Source: Chloroflexota bacterium (GTDB taxonomy: Bacteria > Chloroflexota > UBA6077 > JADZDV01). Taken from it: a DNA stretch of 14,476 nucleotides. Both the position numbers and the translations under genes were made by a program. Of the stretch, positions 1-6,300 are shown piece by piece. How positions within the stretch are numbered: the stretch's first letter is position 1; each line of letters starts with the position of its first letter. The notes below the pieces were generated by a model. The model saw only the letters and a list, made by a program, of their open reading frames with translations. It was not told the DNA's origin and made no database searches. The stretch is taken from assembly GCA_020850915.1 (NCBI GenBank), contig JADZDV010000037.1, positions 1-14,476 of the forward strand. The letters run 5' to 3'.

Positions 1-1382
1 AGGATGTGCTCCGCCAGCACCCCCTGGTGCAAGACGCGGCCGTCGTGGCCGTGCCGACGCCGGGCGGGGGCCTCCGCCTGCACGCCTACCTGCTCCCGGC
101 CGGGCCCGGCTCGCTGCGATCCCCTCTTCCCGAGCTGGTGGCAACCAGCAATGCGCGCCTGGCGGTCCACCAGCGCCTCGCCTCGGCCTCCTGGTACCCG
201 GAGCCGGACTTCCCCCGCACCTCGATGCTGAAGGTCCGCCGCCACCTCCTACCGGCGCCCGGGGAGGCCGCGGTGGACGTGGATCCGACCCGGTCCGCCG
301 ACGACCCCGTGGGCCTGGCGGTCGCCGGGGTGGCGCGCGTGGCGACGGTGCGCGGGGAGCAGACGCTGGGCGAGCTTGGCCTGGACAGCCTGGGCCTGGT
401 GGAGCTGGCGGCGGACCTGGAGACCAAGACGGGCAAGTCCGTGGCGGACGACGACCTGAGCCTCACGATGACCGTGGACGCGCTCCGCTCGTTGGTGGCA
501 AACGCTCTGGACATCGAGGCGGCCCGCTCGCGCCTGGAGGGGAGCACACCGGAGAAGACAACCACCGATGTGCCGGACTGGCCTTATACCTGGGGGCGCG
601 TCTTCCGTGCGCTCGACGCGCCATTCCGCCTGCTCTACCGCTTCGCCATGACGCGGACCGTCGTGCTCGGCGCCGACCACTTGCGGCAGCTCCCGCCCCG
701 AGTGATCTTCGCGGGCACCCACCACGGCTTTCCGGACATGTCGCTCCTTCGCCACGCCCTGTCCCGCACGCCGGCGCGGCGGCTGGCCAGAGGCTTGATC
801 GTCCCGATCGCGGCGGGCGGCTTCGGCAGCGGCGGCGTCCAGCTTGGCCGCGGCCTGGGGCTCTACCCCTGGTATGGCATCCTGGCGTTCGGTCTCTACC
901 CGCTGCGCCAGCAGGCCGAGCGCGAGGCGAGCCTGCGCGGCCTGGCCCGCCTGGCCCAGCCGGGCAACGCCGTCCTGATCTTCCCCCAGGGCACGCACGC
1001 CAGGCCGGCTGAGGAGATCGCGGACTCGCCGCGCGTCCGCTTCCGCCCGGGCGTTGCCCACCTCGCCCGGGCGCTCGGCGCGAGCGTGGTCCCGTTCGGC
1101 CTGGCGGGCACGGAGCGGCTGATGCCGTGGGACCCGACGGCCTTCCAGGGGGTGAGAATCGCCGGCGTGCCAGTCTCCATCAAGCGCGGGCCGCTGGCCA
1201 TCGCCTTCGGCGCACCGGTGGCGCCAGCGGCGGACGAGACGCCCCAGGCGTTCGCGGCCCGTCTCCAGACGATCTGCTACGCCCTCACGCGCCAGGCCGA
1301 GGCCGCCCTGGAGGCATCCCATACTCCCGCCCCGCCGGCCGCCCCGGACGGGCCCGCGACGGCGCCGGCCTCGCAGTCGTAG
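1..1382 (+). CDS. Acyl-adenylating enzyme C-terminus fused to acyl carrier domain and PlsC-type acyltransferase (5' partial)
   Basis: The 5' end lies outside the window; the frame is open from base 3. Residue numbers count the first Leu codon after GTG at 6 as residue 2. Residues 1-85 match the C-terminal subdomain of AMP-forming acyl-CoA/acyl-ACP synthetases, with an A10-like segment PRTSMLKVRR whose Lys76 would be the adenylation lysine. Residues about 100-165 form an acyl carrier domain with the phosphopantetheine motif LGLDSLGLVEL (Ser128). Residues about 220-410 form a glycerolipid acyltransferase domain with an HX4D motif (HHGFPD, His239/Asp244) and the later motif FPQGTHARP. The inferred role is to activate a fatty acid, load it on the fused carrier and transfer it to a lysophospholipid or glycerol backbone, as in Aas-like ligase-acyltransferases. 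The last 20 residues are Pro/Ala-rich. Domain calls are firm; the substrate is unknown. The next gene is a decayed one starting at the stop codon. Confidence 0.85.
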   Translation, partial: DVLRQHPLVQDAAVVAVPTPGGGLRLHAYLLPAGPGSLRSPLPELVATSNARLAVHQRLASASWYPEPDFPRTSMLKVRRHLLPAPGEAAVDVDPTRSADDPVGLAVAGVARVATVRGEQTLGELGLDSLGLVELAADLETKTGKSVADDDLSLTMTVDALRSLVANALDIEAARSRLEGSTPEKTTTDVPDWPYTWGRVFRALDAPFRLLYRFAMTRTVVLGADHLRQLPPRVIFAGTHHGFPDMSLLRHALSRTPARRLARGLIVPIAAGGFGSGGVQLGRGLGLYPWYGILAFGLYPLRQQAEREASLRGLARLAQPGNAVLIFPQGTHARPAEEIADSPRVRFRPGVAHLARALGASVVPFGLAGTERLMPWDPTAFQGVRIAGVPVSIKRGPLAIAFGAPVAPAADETPQAFAARLQTICYALTRQAEAALEASHTPAPPAAPDGPATAPASQS

Positions 1383-1383
1383 C

Positions 1384-2050
1384 ATCTCTTCAGCGCCGCC
1401 CTGGCGACGGCCGCCTCCGCCAACCTGGGGGCGGCGATCGAGAGCTTCAACAACAGGCGGACGACACGCTCAAAGACGTGGTGGGTTCAACCCGGGATGT
1501 CGTGAAGGCCGCCGTGGACAAGCTGTCCGATCTGCTGCTGAACGACCGGGTCAAGGAGGCGCTCGGGCAGCTTGGCGACCAGCTTCCCAGCGTGCCGAAG
1601 GTCGGACCGCTGCTCGACCAGGGCATCAAGAAGCTGCGCGCCGCGTTCGACGCGCTCGTCCGGCTCGTCGGCAGAGTCAGGATCGACTAGATCGAGGACA
1701 GGCTCCAGCAGATCTGGGACACCGTCTCCGACGGCAAGCTGCCGGCGCTCACCCTGGACTACCAGCTCGTCTCCGTCCGCTTCGACCTGGCGCTCGTGAC
1801 GCTTCTCGCGGGATGGCACGACCTTGCGCTTGGCGAGTACGCCAGAGCGATCGAGCAGGCGCACGCGACCAATCCCCTGCGCTGCCGGGGTCTGGTGGAC
1901 GTGGCGCGGCACGATCTGCGCGTCACGCGCGGAATCCGCCCGGAGCTCCGCGGCGTAAGTACCGGCAGAGATGCACTGAAGCTCCTCGAGCAGACGTGCA
2001 AGCAAGCGGACGGTGCCGCGGCCGCCCTGCCACCCATGCCGTCGGTCTGA
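1384..2050 (+). pseudogene. Decayed gene of unknown function with a frameshift and an in-frame amber stop
   Basis: I do not recognise the family. Protein-like sequence begins right after the upstream stop in frame 3 (HLFSAALATAASANLGAAIE) and runs to FNNR at about 1457. It then continues in frame 2 as ADDTLKDVVGSTRDVVKAAV, consistent with loss of one base in a G run. Frame 2 meets TAG at 1688-1690, but plausible sequence resumes in the same frame (IEDRLQQIWDTVSDGKLPAL) to a TGA at 2048-2050. Read through, the product is about 220 residues, largely helical and amphipathic, with no membrane span. No ribosome binding site or clear start is visible, so the 5' end is probably also lost. Alternatives are two short unrelated frames or stop-codon readthrough; decay is the simpler reading. 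Confidence 0.5.
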
Positions 2051-2092
2051 AGCACCCGGGAGACAAAGACGCCAGGTTGGGCTGAGCCTCCC

Positions 2093-2203
2093 TCAGTCCC
2101 ACCTCCCGAACGAGCCGTAGCCGGGGTGGGCGAAGCGGTTCGGCACCTCGACCAGGGCGGGTGACTTGCCTTGCCATATGGCCAATACATCCGCGCCATC
2201 GAG
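2093..2203. repeat. Left copy of direct repeat flanking the R-M cassette
   Basis: Bases 2093-2149 are identical to 5389-5445 (57 of 57). Bases 2150-2170 match 5446-5466 with three substitutions. Similarity then fades through 2203 with small indels (about 25 of 31 aligned bases by eye). Both copies are in the same orientation. Read on the minus strand, the copy encodes the end of a protein, so this is a duplicated gene terminus rather than a non-coding repeat. Confidence 0.9.
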
Positions 2204-2227
2204 TGAAGTAGAATTGGTGGGGGAAGT
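2093..2227 (-). pseudogene. C-terminal remnant of an unrecognised minus-strand gene (left copy)
   Basis: Reading leftwards from about 2227, the frame gives LDGADVLAIWQGKSPAL followed by [19 protein letters not shown] and a TGA at 2095-2093. An in-frame TAG at 2230-2228 (minus strand) cuts it off upstream, so only about 44 codons survive. Coding origin is supported by the second copy at 5389: of three base differences in the first 78 bases, two are silent (Leu and Val third positions) and one changes Pro to Arg. I cannot name the family from this short tail. Confidence 0.5.
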
Positions 2228-2243
2228 CTACCGCGGCAGTCAA

Positions 2244-2263
2244 GACTCCGCGCCTTGGGAGTC
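2244..2263. promoter_or_regulatory. Inverted repeat just upstream of the methyltransferase start
   Basis: GACTCC at 2244-2249 and GGAGTC at 2258-2263 form a perfect 6-bp inverted repeat separated by 8 bases. It ends 10 bases before the ATG and covers the region where a ribosome binding site would lie (only a weak TTGGGAG is visible). It could be an operator or a translation-limiting hairpin for autogenous control, which is known for some 5-cytosine methyltransferases. Role is inference; no convincing -35/-10 pair was found upstream. Confidence 0.3.
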
Positions 2264-2273
2264 GTTCTAAGTT

Positions 2274-3617
2274 ATGTCAAGCCCATTTCGAGTGGTATCG
2301 GCATTCTCTGGTGCTATGGGGTTGGATCTTGGCTTAGAGCAGACTTGGCAGTTCGAAGTAATCGCTTGCATCGAACACGACCCGGCATGCTGCGCTACAA
2401 TTGAACGCAATCGCGACGCCGGTCGGCTCAAGAACCCAAATATGCGCCTGTACAGTGAGGACATCCGGCGTGTCCGTCCAGCGCAGCTACTACACGACTT
2501 CGCACTCGGGCCCGGTGACTTAGACCTTCTCGTCGGGGGTCCACCTTGTCAATCCTTTAGCACTGCCGGACGCAGAGGTACAGTCCAGGATGTTCGCGGT
2601 CTGCTTCTCTGGGAGTTCCTCGAATACATCGTCGAGCTGCGACCGAGGTTCTTCCTGATGGAGAATGTCCGAGGGCTCGTTTCGGCCGCACTGCGCCACC
2701 GGCCCATTTCTGACAGGCCAGAGAATGGCGGCCCTCCGCTCTCAAAGGAAGAGCAGCCGGGCTCCGTCTTGCGCGCATTCCTGGAAGACCTGGATAGCAG
2801 CGCGCCAGAGTACCGGGTCGACTGCTTCGAGGTAAACGCCGTCAACTACGGAGCGCCGCAATTGCGAGAGCGCTTCCTGATGATTGGGAACAGACTCAAT
2901 CACCTCGTCGAGTTCCCGGAGCCAACGCACGGACAGTCAGATCGTCCTGACCAGCCGGGACTGTTCGGCGAGCCGCAACTCCTCCCGTATCGGACACTCG
3001 GCGATGCCATCCGAGGCTTACGCGAGGCCGACCCGGTCCTCATGGACTTCAGCCCCCGGAAGAAGTCGTACCTCGGGCTCGTCAAGCCCGGGGGCAACTG
3101 GCGTACGCTCCCGACCGAGCTCCAGGCCGAATCGATGGGAGCCGCGTTTGACCGCAAAGGGGGGCGCTCAGGATGGTGGCGCCGCCTGAGCTTCGATCTG
3201 CCCTGCCCGACTGTCGTGACGATGCCGAACCACGCGGGCACATCGATGTGCCACCCGGAAGAGATCCGAGCGCTAACCTTGCGGGAGTGTGCCCTCGTCC
3301 AGGAGTTTCCCGCGGAATGGGAGTTTGCAGGCTCACCGCAAGAACAGTATGCGCAGGTTGGCAACGCTGTTCCCGTCCGCCTCGGGCGCGTGGCCGGGTC
3401 TGTCCTCGCCGAGCACTTGGCCAAGGCAGAGTCGGAAGGTTTCCGCACGCGCCCTGGGGACCACCCGCGCATCCGCCTCGTCTACCTGCAATCACACGTC
3501 CGCACACGTCAATGGTTCAAGGACGGCCTCGACTTCTCCTGGAGCGACGGCTCGGACAACGATCAGGCCGCGTACCGCCCTCCCAGGACAAGGCGAAAGG
3601 TCCGCTCACTTGGCTGA
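2274..3617 (+). CDS. DNA (cytosine-5-)-methyltransferase of a type II R-M system
   Basis: The 447-residue protein transfers a methyl group from S-adenosylmethionine to C5 of cytosine in a specific DNA site. The conserved motifs are in the usual order: motif I FSGAMGLDLGLE (residues 11-22), motif IV GGPPCQSFSTAGRR with catalytic Cys92, motif VI MENVRGL (Glu130-Asn-Val), motif VIII NYGAPQLRERFLMIG, then a target-recognition region, motif IX LTLRECALVQEFP and motif X QVGNAVPVRLG. The stretch containing GGNWRTLP, WWRRLSFDLPCPTVVTMPNH and CHPEEIRALT resembles methyltransferases of the Eco47II/GGNCC type, as recalled, so a GGNCC-like target is a hypothesis only. A tail of about 60 residues follows motif X. 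ATG at 2274 is the first start after an in-frame TAA at 2268-2270. The first 150 bases are markedly less GC-rich than the neighbourhood. It overlaps the endonuclease gene by 8 bases. Confidence 0.95.
   Translation: MSSPFRVVSAFSGAMGLDLGLEQTWQFEVIACIEHDPACCATIERNRDAGRLKNPNMRLYSEDIRRVRPAQLLHDFALGPGDLDLLVGGPPCQSFSTAGRRGTVQDVRGLLLWEFLEYIVELRPRFFLMENVRGLVSAALRHRPISDRPENGGPPLSKEEQPGSVLRAFLEDLDSSAPEYRVDCFEVNAVNYGAPQLRERFLMIGNRLNHLVEFPEPTHGQSDRPDQPGLFGEPQLLPYRTLGDAIRGLREADPVLMDFSPRKKSYLGLVKPGGNWRTLPTELQAESMGAAFDRKGGRSGWWRRLSFDLPCPTVVTMPNHAGTSMCHPEEIRALTLRECALVQEFPAEWEFAGSPQEQYAQVGNAVPVRLGRVAGSVLAEHLAKAESEGFRTRPGDHPRIRLVYLQSHVRTRQWFKDGLDFSWSDGSDNDQAAYRPPRTRRKVRSLG
3595..3600 (+). promoter_or_regulatory. 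Ribosome binding site for the TTG start of the endonuclease
   Basis: GAAAGG at 3595-3600 lies 9 bases before TTG at 3610. It sits inside the end of the methyltransferase gene, so the endonuclease is probably translated by coupling from the upstream message. It supports the TTG start over start codons buried far inside the methyltransferase frame. Confidence 0.5.
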
Positions 3618-4722
3618 GTCCCGCGCGGTATCCGAAGGTGCACCGGACGCGTTCTACTCGGCGCTCCGGTCCCGCCGCTCGGCGATTGACAACGACGAGC
3701 TCATGCCCTTCTTCACCCAATTGGACCAGGCACGAGTTGCAGCGCTCTCTCTGGCGCTGTCCACCTCGGTCTATGAGAAGCTCGGAAGGACCATCAAGAA
3801 GCGCCGAAAGCTAGGGGACTATCGAATCAACCCGTACGTCATCATGACGAGCGCGAGCGCGATGGAGCTTTCGGACATCGGTGCGTTCGCTCAATTCTTG
3901 GCGTACAGTAAAATTTACGCCGGGCTTGAAACATCATTCGGTCGGTCGATAGAAGCCGATCTCGTTGGAGCTTACCCTATCGGCTCCTCTCAGGGTCATA
4001 CCTGGGATACTCCCATAGAAAAGCTGGAGGAATTTCATGAGCTGTCAGGACTGTCGAGGGAGAGCAAGGCTCGCGTACGCCGTGAATCTGTTTGGCGAGA
4101 AGTTGACAACTCCTGCATAATAGGTGACAGAAGATTCCTCCTGCTTATCAAAAGCGGACCAAATACCATAAACGATACCCAGGTCGAAGCTATGCGATCA
4201 GCCATCGCATCGAAGTATAGAGCCTGGCTTTCGGCTACAAGAAGAAGCTATCCCCAAGTCAAATACTTGGATGTCGTCATGGGATTTACCTACGGTACAG
4301 ACCGTACCACGAACAATAAAGAGGATCAGATCCTGATCAAACTGATGGATTCCGGGTTTGAGGAGGAGGCCCGGTCCACGCTCCCGGGTGTCCTCGTCGA
4401 TTCGGCAACACGGACCGTGCGCGTGTATAGGCGGATCGGGCGTGACTTCTGGTCGACGGTCGGTAGTCCCGCCAACCCGGACTCGGCGAGATTCGTGTTC
4501 TTGGAAGTGCTGTTGAGTCTCGCCAAGGCGCTGGCCGAAGGTCCCGGTCGTCAGCAGCTTGGGGATTGTCTCCAACACAAGCTCACGCAGCTCGCGGCTG
4601 CCATCGGCAGCCTGGCGTTCCCCCGAACCTGGCTGCCGGGCTGGGTCCAGACCGATTTCACGGACTCAGAGCTCGTCTGGCTCGCCGCTGCCCTGACCTC
4701 GTTCTACGATGAGGGCGCGTAG
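3610..4722 (+). CDS. Type II restriction endonuclease, PD-(D/E)xK type, Eco47II/PmeII-like
   Basis: With the TTG start the protein has 370 residues. It follows and overlaps the methyltransferase by 8 bases, the usual arrangement of a cognate pair. The probable nuclease core reads WREVDN (Glu164, Asp166), then about 13 residues later FLLLIKSGPNTIND (Lys181). An acidic residue on an upstream helix, SFGRSIEADL (Glu115), completes the usual metal site. The KSGPNTIN segment is, as I recall, typical of the Eco47II/PmeII group that cuts GGNCC-like sites; a search is needed to fix specificity. The C-terminal third (residues 240-370) is conserved-looking but unassigned. The gene is the least GC-rich in the window, especially 3890-4350, with AGA, ATA and AGT codons, consistent with transfer. 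TTG is chosen because the same frame upstream lies wholly within methyltransferase motifs; the next in-frame ATG (3703) would shorten the protein by 31 residues. Confidence 0.85.
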   Translation: MAESRAVSEGAPDAFYSALRSRRSAIDNDELMPFFTQLDQARVAALSLALSTSVYEKLGRTIKKRRKLGDYRINPYVIMTSASAMELSDIGAFAQFLAYSKIYAGLETSFGRSIEADLVGAYPIGSSQGHTWDTPIEKLEEFHELSGLSRESKARVRRESVWREVDNSCIIGDRRFLLLIKSGPNTINDTQVEAMRSAIASKYRAWLSATRRSYPQVKYLDVVMGFTYGTDRTTNNKEDQILIKLMDSGFEEEARSTLPGVLVDSATRTVRVYRRIGRDFWSTVGSPANPDSARFVFLEVLLSLAKALAEGPGRQQLGDCLQHKLTQLAAAIGSLAFPRTWLPGWVQTDFTDSELVWLAAALTSFYDEGA

Positions 4723-4746
4723 CTCAGCCGCTGGGACTGGTCAGTC

Positions 4747-5460
4747 GTGGAACGACCGAAGCTGGACCGGAACTGGGTCTCGACGCACGCCTCTCGCCGG
4801 CTAAGTGGCCGGCGGGGACAGGACACGAGGCCAGAAATGCTCCTCCGCCGCTCGCTGCATGCGCTGGGGGCACGCTATCGTCTTCGACGCCCGGTCGGCC
4901 CTCGTCTCACGGCCGACGTCGTATTTCTCGGCAGCCGGGTTGCCGTATTCGTGGATGGGTGTTTCTGGCACGGATGCCCGGTCCACGGGCGAAAGACATT
5001 CCAGGGGCCCAACCGGGAGCGGTGGCTCGTTAAGATGGCGAGCAACCGTGAGCGGGATGCCAGAGCGACAGCAACCGCGGAAAGCTCTGGCTGGCGCGTC
5101 CTACGGCTCTGGGAGTGTGAGATCGTCGCGGACCCGGGGAGATCCGCGCAGCGAGTGCTGGACGCGGTGCGGCAGCCAACCCACGGACGGTACCGAAGAG
5201 GCTCTCGCGCTCTCCCCCCCGATGCACCCCAGGCCCCCGGGTACCAGAGGCTCGAGATGCGGTCCCAGACCGCGGAAACACCCGGGGACTATACGGTCTC
5301 GCAGCCCACCACCGGGGCCAATCCGAGGCACGAGACCGACATACAGCCGTCGCACCGTGAACCCGCCCAGTCTGCCCAGGACAATCAATCAGTCCCACCT
5401 CCCGAACGAGCCGTAGCCGGGGTGGGCGAAGCGGTTCGGCACCTCCACGAGGGCGCGTGA
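4747..5460 (+). CDS. vsr: Very short patch repair endonuclease (Vsr) with run-on C-terminal tail
   Basis: Vsr nicks next to the T of T:G mismatches formed when 5-methylcytosine deaminates, limiting the mutagenic cost of the neighbouring methyltransferase. Residues 22-142 carry the family signature: [20 protein letters not shown], then TADVVF with the probable metal ligand Asp57, then [14 protein letters not shown] (Asp70, His75, Cys77, His80), then [13 protein letters not shown] and [13 protein letters not shown]. Vsr proteins usually have about 130-160 residues. Here homology ends near residue 142 (base about 5170), and about 95 further Pro/Arg-rich residues run into the right-hand repeat before a stop, suggesting loss of the original stop. 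The GTG start at 4747 lies 24 bases after the endonuclease stop, with a GGGACTGG purine-rich stretch before it. Function as Vsr is confident; that the tail is a real part of the protein is doubtful. Confidence 0.88.
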   Translation: MERPKLDRNWVSTHASRRLSGRRGQDTRPEMLLRRSLHALGARYRLRRPVGPRLTADVVFLGSRVAVFVDGCFWHGCPVHGRKTFQGPNRERWLVKMASNRERDARATATAESSGWRVLRLWECEIVADPGRSAQRVLDAVRQPTHGRYRRGSRALPPDAPQAPGYQRLEMRSQTAETPGDYTVSQPTTGANPRHETDIQPSHREPAQSAQDNQSVPPPERAVAGVGEAVRHLHEGA

Positions 5461-5466
5461 CTTGCC
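5389..5466 (-). pseudogene. C-terminal remnant of the same minus-strand gene (right copy)
   Basis: On the minus strand the sequence reads GKSRAL, then [19 protein letters not shown] and TGA, 25 codons nearly identical to the left copy. Upstream of GKSRAL the two copies differ by net indels that shift the frame, so no longer product can be read here. The family is unrecognised. Confidence 0.45.
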
Positions 5467-5498
5467 AGGCCACGGCCGATCCATCCGCCGCCTTCGAG
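5389..5498. repeat. Right copy of direct repeat flanking the R-M cassette
   Basis: Bases 5389-5445 are identical to 2093-2149, and similarity continues with substitutions and small indels to about 5498. The copy overlaps the last 24 codons of the vsr frame and supplies its stop codon. It begins only after a segment of about 215 bases (5171-5388) of unassigned sequence downstream of the conserved part of vsr. Confidence 0.9.
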
Positions 5499-5510
5499 CC
5501 CTGGCTTGCA

Positions 5511-5693
5511 CAGCGGGCCGACGTAGTGGGCATCTCCCACAATCTGGCGGCAGTCATCCGGCTGCTTGGGGCGGTGCTGGCCGAGCAGCACGACGAGTGG
5601 CAGATCGGCCGACGCTCCTTCAGCGCCGAGCCGCTGGTCAAACTCACCAGGGAGGTGCCGAGGGAGCCGCCGACCCTGCTGGCGGCGCACTGA
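5511..5693 (+). mobile_element. C-terminal fragment of an IS256-family (Mutator-type) transposase
   Basis: About 60 codons ending in TGA read [20 protein letters not shown], then [20 protein letters not shown] and a divergent tail. This closely follows the conserved end of IS256-family transposases as I know it (RRTDVVGIFPN..A.IRL.GAVL.EQ.DEW...RR..S.E). The catalytic DDE domain is absent, and sequence upstream of 5511 is unrelated, so the fragment is inactive. It starts 12 bases after the right-hand repeat, marking an old insertion or rearrangement next to the island. The frame is open further left to 5457, but that part overlaps the repeat and is not transposase-like. Confidence 0.75.
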
Positions 5694-5802
5694 ACGGGAC
5701 GACCCGCTCGCCTGCTCGGTCCGATCGAAGACACCTCGCGGCGTCCCTGGCGTTCGCCGGTGTCCATCCCTACCGCAACCACGCCGCGACCGAGCGCTTC
5801 GT

Positions 5803-6147
5803 TCAGGACTCTTCATCTCGCAGGTCCACCCACGCCGTCATACGGGGCTGATCTCCCACTCCGCGAGTTGTGTGCCCTCTGCCCGTGAGATCCTCCGCGA
5901 TCAGCACGTCGCCTGGCCCGAACCGGGCTGCGCTCCCATCTGCCAGTCCGATCTCCCACCCGCCTGATAGGGTGATGACGTACCTGGGCCCTGCCGCGGG
6001 GTGCCAATCGACGAAGAAACCAGGCTCCTTCATCTGAAAATACGTCTGCTTCGCGGCGCGTGGTGAGAAGAGCTCCGGGTGCGCGTCGAGTGGCAGCTCC
6101 TCGGCGTGCGACTCGCCGTCTGCACCTGTGTAGAGCCGAACGATCAC
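5803..6147 (-). CDS. Small cupin-domain protein
   Basis: The 114-residue protein is a single cupin beta-barrel. The first cupin motif region is VDWHPAAGPRYVITLSGGWE (His49, Tyr56, Gly62-Gly63, Glu65). The second is RFGPGDVLIAEDLTGRGHTT (Gly79-Asp80, His92). These are typical of small metal-binding cupins that act as sensors, isomerases or dioxygenase-like enzymes; the substrate cannot be told from sequence. No signal peptide or membrane span is visible, so it is probably cytoplasmic. The GTG start at 6147 is fixed by a strong GGGAGGAGGT on the minus strand just before it. It diverges from the exporter gene at 6301, sharing a control region of about 150 bases. Confidence 0.85.
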   Translation of the reverse strand: MIVRLYTGADGESHAEELPLDAHPELFSPRAAKQTYFQMKEPGFFVDWHPAAGPRYVITLSGGWEIGLADGSAARFGPGDVLIAEDLTGRGHTTRGVGDQPRMTAWVDLRDEES

Positions 6148-6152
6148 GATCT

Positions 6153-6162
6153 ACCTCCTCCC
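6153..6162 (-). promoter_or_regulatory. Strong ribosome binding site of the cupin gene
   Basis: On the minus strand GGGAGGAGGT lies 5 bases before GTG at 6147. It decides the GTG start, as no other start codon has comparable spacing. Confidence 0.7.
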
Positions 6163-6165
6163 GCA

Positions 6166-6179
6166 CTGGACCAGTCCAG
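6166..6179. promoter_or_regulatory. Palindrome between divergent cupin and exporter genes
   Basis: CTGGAC at 6166-6171 and GTCCAG at 6174-6179 form a 6-bp inverted repeat with a 2-base spacer, 4 bases upstream of the cupin ribosome binding site. It is a candidate operator or short 5' hairpin. No regulator gene lies next to it in this window. Confidence 0.3.
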
Positions 6180-6211
6180 GACAAGAACAGTACTTCCGAA
6201 CTGGTCTTTCG

Positions 6212-6227
6212 GCCGGCGTGCCGGCAC
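6212..6227. promoter_or_regulatory. GC-rich palindrome in the divergent control region
   Basis: GCCGGC GT GCCGGC at 6212-6225 overlaps the perfect 10-bp palindrome GTGCCGGCAC at 6218-6227. It sits about 75 bases before the exporter start and could be a regulator site. GC-rich palindromes arise by chance in such DNA, so confidence is low. Confidence 0.22.
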
Positions 6228-6300
6228 ACCCGTCTCGCGCACACTTGAGAGAAGCAGCGTGGGCCGCTGAGGGTCGGCAGCAGACCGACGGGAGACCACG

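Larger units (their letters stand above)
2093..5498. mobile_element. Putative restriction-modification-repair island bounded by direct repeats
   Basis: The segment holds a 5-cytosine methyltransferase, a type II restriction endonuclease and a Vsr endonuclease, all on the + strand and tightly spaced. It runs from one copy of a direct repeat of about 110 bp to the other; the repeat unit spacing is 3296 bp. Coding sequence in the middle is richer in A/T, and in codons such as AGA, AGT and ATA, than the neighbours. No integrase, relaxase or complete transposase is present inside, so movement by the element itself is not supported. Acquisition by homologous recombination or a past insertion is inference. 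Confidence 0.5.

Noticed and set aside
2093..2170. Repeat copies as a CRISPR array or tRNA-type attachment site
   Set aside because: There are only two copies 3.3 kb apart with no spacers, and no tRNA-like fold or integrase is visible; the copies encode a protein end.
3289..3609. Upstream extension of the endonuclease frame to a start inside the methyltransferase gene
   Set aside because: The stretch overlaps methyltransferase motifs IX and X in another frame and is not protein-like; TTG at 3610 with GAAAGG upstream fits better.
5694..5802. Possible gene between the transposase scrap and the cupin gene
   Set aside because: The 109 bases hold no start with a ribosome binding site and no recognisable protein or hairpin.
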